From Myxococcales bacterium (lineage in GTDB: Bacteria; Myxococcota; Polyangia; Fen-1088), in the NCBI GenBank assembly GCA_003159055.1, contig PMLH01000625.1, forward strand, positions 1,838 through 9,553: a stretch of 7,716 bases of DNA, in the 5' to 3' direction. This document shows positions 4,910-7,716 of this stretch, piece by piece (position 1 is the stretch's first letter; each line of letters begins with the position of its first letter). The notes under the pieces were generated by a model, which searched no databases, had not been told where the DNA came from, and was given only the letters and a program-made list of their open reading frames with translations. The position numbers and the translations under genes were made by a program.

Positions 4910-7096
4910 ATGACAAGAAACAGGCGTGCTCGGATAGTTTTGTCGCTGTGTCCAATGATCTTCGCAGCCCTGGTTGTCGGACAGGCGTGCAAGACTTCGA
5001 GTACTGATTTTCAAGCCGCCACCGGAGGCAGTGTTGGCGACGGCGGCACGGGCGGGCTCGGAAACGGCGGCGGAGGCGACACCGGCAGCGGCTCAGGCGG
5101 AGCCAACAAGGGTGGCTCTCCGGGCACCGGGGCAGGCGGCAAGGCTGGCGCTCCTGGTACCGGTGGAAACGGCAAGGGCGGCTCGGCGGGTGGTACGAGC
5201 GGGACCATCATCAGCGGCGTGGCGTGCGGCGGACCAGGACAGCTTTGCTGCGCCGGCAATACTTGCCAGAACAATGGCTGCTGCGTTTCGAACATGTGCG
5301 TGGCGAACGGCAGCAGCTGTACACCTATCCCCGGGACCTGTAGCAGCGGGAGCTGCAACGCCGGCAACTGCGGCGGGCCTGGCAAAGGCTGCTGCTCGAC
5401 GGGAACCGCCACCAGCACCAGCATTTCGACTGGGACCTTGTGCACGGCCCCCAACACCAGGTGCTCGAGCGGGGTTTGCGCCCTTTGCGGAAACGCCGCA
5501 GGCGTGGTCTGTTGCTACACAACCCCAGCCACCAGCAGCAGCTCGACCTCGACCATCTGCACCGGCAGCGGCTTGGTCTGCAGCTCTTCGTCCTCGGTTT
5601 GCGCCACCTGCGGGGACCCTGGACAACCCTGCTGCGCCGGCAGCAAGTGCGGCGGCGGTGCTTGCTGTTACAACGAAATGTGCGTGGCGGAAGGGAACGC
5701 TTGCGGGTCTTCGCTGATTGGGACCGGCGGCAGCGGCGGAAGCAGCCCCGGCACGTGCAGCGCGGGGAAGTGCAGCGGCTGCGGCGCTTCCGGTCAAGCT
5801 TGCTGCGGAACCTCGTGCGGCGCCGGTCTCGCATGTCGCAACAGCGTTTGCTCGTCATGCGGTGATGCCGGCGAGCAGTGCTGCTCGGGCAGCAACGGCA
5901 CCGACCGCTGCGTATCGGGCACGGTGTGCTCGTCGAGCTCGTCATCGTCGGGCATTTGCCAGGTTTGCGGCGCGACAGGCGCGCCGTGCTGCGCGGGCAA
6001 TACCTGCTCGAGCGGCTGCTGCTTTGGCGGCATGTGCATCGCCGAAGGGACGTCCTGCTCGTCGTCTTCCAGCAGCGGTTCCAACTACGGCAGCTGCAAG
6101 GCCGGGCGCTGCACGTGTGGCAACGTGAGCGAGCCATGCTGCGCAAGCGGCACGCTGCCGACCGGCACCACCTGTGCCAGTTTCGATCTGGCCTGCAGCA
6201 CCAGCTCGCCGGGCCTTACCAATTCCCTTTGCGCCCCGTGTGGAAAGGCCGGCGCTCCCTGCTGCTCGAACAACCTCTGCAACGATCCTGGAACCCAGTG
6301 CCTGTCCGACACCACCAGCGGCGGCTACGTTTGCAAAGCGTGCGGAGCGACCGGGCAGCCCTGTTGCTCAAGCTCAGCGACGGGGGGGGCCTGCCACGAC
6401 CCGGGGACCGCTTGCAGCAGCACGAGCACCAGCAGCACAAGCACCTGCGTCCCATGTGGCGGCGCGGGCCAGCCGTGTTGCTCTGGCAGCAGTTGTTCGG
6501 CCGCCAACACGATCTGCAATAGCTCGAACCTCTGTGCGGTCTGCGGCACGCCGGGCACTTCCTCCTCCTCGACGGGCTCGCCCTGTTGCGGTGGAAATCA
6601 GTGCAACGGCGGCTGCTGCGTGACCCGCGCCAGCACCTCCTCTTCTTATCCGCCGGTATGCGTAGCTGCCGGTTCGAATTGCGACTCCCTCGACACCAGC
6701 GCCTCGACGACTGCCAAAGCCACCTGCGATGTCACGACGGTTGCCACCGGTGTGTGCACGTCGGGGACCGGCACGACGGCCACCAGTTGCGGCGGCGTGG
6801 GCCAGCCTTGCTGCGTGTCGAACTACTCGTCGTCCACATCGTACGAATACTGTGCCGCCCCGGGCACGCGCTGCCTCAGCACCACATCCTCCAGCACAGG
6901 CACCACGCAGTACCTGTGCACCGCCTGTGGCGACAAGGGCCAGCGCTGCTGCTACGACGGCAGCAGTACGAGCAGCAGCTCGACCTACTACGGTTATGGA
7001 TCGGGCTGCAAGTCCCCGTACATCTGCAACTACAATTCCGGCGGCAGCCCTTCCTACGTCTGCACCAGTCCGACGACGACCACCACGGGCGGCTGA
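4910..7096 (+). CDS. Exported modular Cys-rich protein (probable lipoprotein), 14 disulfide-type modules
   Basis: This is a 728-aa protein. Residues 1-27 form a signal peptide (MTRNRRAR, then a hydrophobic core ending VVGQAC). Cys27 could be lipidated, but the lipobox is weak: Gly rather than Leu at -3. Residues 39-104 are a Gly/Ser-rich flexible linker of the kind common in surface proteins of myxobacteria. Residues 106-718 consist of 14 modules, each opening with a CG-x-x-G-x-x-CC-like motif. The short type A has 6 Cys (C, CC, C, C, C) and the long type B has 10 Cys, with an inserted GCC-x3-MC-[VI]A-x-G-x2-C block. Ser/Thr-rich tracts fill the variable loops, and the end is a short poly-Thr tail. 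The even Cys number per module and the export signal imply intramodular disulfides outside the cytoplasm. No CxxCH haem motif, enzyme motif or sorting tag is visible. Function is unknown; a rigid surface stalk, adhesin or binding array is conceivable. It is convergent with nrfA and probably monocistronic. Confidence 0.85.
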   Translation: MTRNRRARIVLSLCPMIFAALVVGQACKTSSTDFQAATGGSVGDGGTGGLGNGGGGDTGSGSGGANKGGSPGTGAGGKAGAPGTGGNGKGGSAGGTSGTIISGVACGGPGQLCCAGNTCQNNGCCVSNMCVANGSSCTPIPGTCSSGSCNAGNCGGPGKGCCSTGTATSTSISTGTLCTAPNTRCSSGVCALCGNAAGVVCCYTTPATSSSSTSTICTGSGLVCSSSSSVCATCGDPGQPCCAGSKCGGGACCYNEMCVAEGNACGSSLIGTGGSGGSSPGTCSAGKCSGCGASGQACCGTSCGAGLACRNSVCSSCGDAGEQCCSGSNGTDRCVSGTVCSSSSSSSGICQVCGATGAPCCAGNTCSSGCCFGGMCIAEGTSCSSSSSSGSNYGSCKAGRCTCGNVSEPCCASGTLPTGTTCASFDLACSTSSPGLTNSLCAPCGKAGAPCCSNNLCNDPGTQCLSDTTSGGYVCKACGATGQPCCSSSATGGACHDPGTACSSTSTSSTSTCVPCGGAGQPCCSGSSCSAANTICNSSNLCAVCGTPGTSSSSTGSPCCGGNQCNGGCCVTRASTSSSYPPVCVAAGSNCDSLDTSASTTAKATCDVTTVATGVCTSGTGTTATSCGGVGQPCCVSNYSSSTSYEYCAAPGTRCLSTTSSSTGTTQYLCTACGDKGQRCCYDGSSTSSSSTYYGYGSGCKSPYICNYNSGGSPSYVCTSPTTTTTGG
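5024..5215 (+). other. Gly/Ser-rich linker of the Cys-rich protein
   Basis: About 64 residues (39-102) are mostly Gly with Ser, Thr, Ala, Asn and Lys, in repeats such as GGTGGLGNGGGG and GAGGKAGAPGTGG. Gly codons are mixed (mainly GGC, also GGA, GGT, GGG), so the tract is not a simple codon expansion. It would act as a flexible spacer between the membrane anchor or cleavage site and the module array. Confidence 0.85.
5225..7063 (+). repeat. Array of 14 Cys-rich protein modules (types A and B)
   Basis: Modules start at 5225 (B), 5369, 5486, 5609 (B), 5780, 5858, 5966 (B), 6116, 6239, 6341, 6455, 6542 (B), 6788 and 6926. I counted 10 Cys in each B module and 6 in each of the ten A modules, 100 in total. 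The core CG-x-x-G-x-x-CC is constant. It is lengthened by one residue in module 3, departs from Gly in module 8, and is widened by a Ser insertion in module 12. Cys4-Cys5 spacing in A modules is always 5 or 6 residues, while Cys5-Cys6 spacing varies from 3 to 14. DNA repeats are diverged: for example the CCAGNTC stretch in modules 1 and 7 uses different third bases. The duplications are therefore old or have been kept by selection on the protein. Confidence 0.85.
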
Positions 7097-7117
7097 TGGT
7101 TCCAGTCCGCACTGCGA

Positions 7118-7146
7118 TCCGCCGCAGAGCCAGGCCCTGCGGCGGA
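7118..7146. terminator. GC hairpin between convergent genes, putative bidirectional terminator
   Basis: A perfect 10-bp inverted repeat pairs TCCGCCGCAG (7118-7127) with CTGCGGCGGA (7137-7146) around a 9-nt loop. It lies in the 56-bp gap between the stops of the Cys-rich protein gene and the nrfA-like gene, so it can serve both. No T-run follows on either strand, so it is not a classic intrinsic terminator; it may stabilise 3' ends or need Rho. Confidence 0.6.
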
Positions 7147-7152
7147 GGCGGG

Positions 7153-7716
7153 CTATTTCGGTGCAACCGCCAGCGTCGCTTTCAAGCTCGTTGCTAACAG
7201 CTGCGCCTGCCGGGACAGGTCAATCGACTCAGCCAGGATGCGGGCCAGCTCCTGTGGGGCGTGGAAGCTCATCGAGTTTTCCGCGGCCACGAAGTCGAGG
7301 CGCCACTGGGCCTTGCGCTGCATTTCCAACACGGGCGCAAGCTGCGCCTCGCTCGCGCTTGCGTCTTTAGCGATCTTGATGGCGTCGATCATGTCCACCA
7401 GCGCAGCGCCGGCCCGGCCAAGCAGGGCGAAGTGGCGGTCCTGAATGGTCTCGACCCGCTTGCGGATCTCCTCCTCAGGATAGTGGTGGCATTGCTGACA
7501 GGCGCGGTTGATGTTGAGCAGCGGCGAGCGCACCCAATGGTCGGACACCTTGAGGGCGCCTTCGCGCATGTATGGCATGTGGCAGTCGGCGCAGGCAACG
7601 CCCGCCTTGCCGTGGGTGCCTTGGTTCCAGACCTCGAACTCGGGGTGCTGGGCCTTCAGCACCTCGGCGCCGGTCTCGGCATGCTTCCAGTCGTAGAAAC
7701 GGTGCCCGTCCTCGAA
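7153..7716 (-). CDS. nrfA: Ammonia-forming cytochrome c nitrite reductase NrfA (C-terminal part)
   Basis: The frame is open at the right edge, so the N-terminal part, including the active-site CxxCK or CxxCH haem, is outside the window; 187 C-terminal residues are present. NrfA is a periplasmic pentahaem enzyme that reduces nitrite to ammonium with six electrons (dissimilatory nitrate reduction to ammonium). Visible here are LKAQHPEFE, which holds the catalytic Gln-His pair and the Lys of the calcium site known from E. coli NrfA. Two CxxCH haem sites follow: CADCH at 7593-7579 and CQQCH at 7500-7486, the last two of the five. Then come the strongly conserved [17 protein letters not shown] and [11 protein letters not shown] blocks; the His of the latter is probably an axial haem ligand. 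The long C-terminal helices fit the dimer interface. GTG at 7662 is internal, not a start, because similarity continues upstream. No nrfH or maturation gene is in view. Confidence 0.93.
   Translation of the reverse strand, partial: FEDGHRFYDWKHAETGAEVLKAQHPEFEVWNQGTHGKAGVACADCHMPYMREGALKVSDHWVRSPLLNINRACQQCHHYPEEEIRKRVETIQDRHFALLGRAGAALVDMIDAIKIAKDASASEAQLAPVLEMQRKAQWRLDFVAAENSMSFHAPQELARILAESIDLSRQAQLLATSLKATLAVAPK

Noticed and set aside
4974..6522. Several long frames (up to about 270 codons) on both strands within the Cys-rich gene
   Set aside because: They are Ala/Arg-rich shadows of the repeated TGC and GGC codons, with no start signals and no recognisable domains.
5225..7063. Multihaem cytochrome, given the many CxxC motifs and the neighbouring NrfA gene
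   Set aside because: No CxxCH is present in the Cys-rich protein. The one His after a Cys (GGACH) lacks the first Cys.
5225..7063. Metallothionein or granulin family membership
   Set aside because: Cys spacing, export signal, module length and Ser/Thr loops do not fit metallothioneins. The CC pairs do not follow the granulin series.
1..7716. CRISPR array, tRNA, rRNA, insertion sequence or prophage genes
   Set aside because: No regularly spaced DNA repeats with unique spacers, no tRNA-like cloverleaf and no transposase or phage motif were seen on either strand.

Overview
The window is GC-rich, tightly packed bacterial DNA. A secreted, Cys-rich protein on a long Gly/Ser linker, a REP-like palindrome and a respiratory NrfA-type nitrite reductase together suggest a myxobacterium-like organism (Myxococcota, formerly Deltaproteobacteria). 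That placement is inferred from style, not from a marker gene.

Layout from left to right. (1) The 3' end of a cofactor-independent, archaeal-type phosphoglycerate mutase (+). (2) On the minus strand, a complete MntA-like nucleotidyltransferase antitoxin, followed with a 14-nt overlap by only the first ~46 codons of its HepT partner. The HepT reading frame runs straight into a REP-like palindrome that lies between the convergent mutase and antitoxin genes. (3) A complete Gfo/Idh/MocA oxidoreductase (-), divergent from (4) a complete 12-TM MFS exporter of the TetA/DHA1 type (+). (5) A secreted HEAT-like helical repeat protein (+), with a plausible sigma70-type promoter at the end of the MFS gene. 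(6) A large exported protein (+, 728 aa), probably a lipoprotein: a Gly-rich linker followed by 14 disulfide-type modules. It has an excellent ribosome binding site and a perfect TATAAT box preceded by three GTNAC motifs at a 9-bp step. (7) A 10-bp GC hairpin between convergent genes, then (8) the C-terminal part of NrfA (-), running off the right edge.

The genes do not form one pathway; most are separate transcription units. The most unusual object is the modular protein. Its 14 modules contain either exactly 6 or exactly 10 cysteines, 100 in all, and the 10-Cys modules recur in a near-regular B-A-A pattern. Its function cannot be read from the sequence. The adjacent HEAT-like protein is also exported and could be a partner, but only proximity supports this. 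The second notable point is an apparently intact antitoxin whose toxin has been decapitated at a palindromic element.
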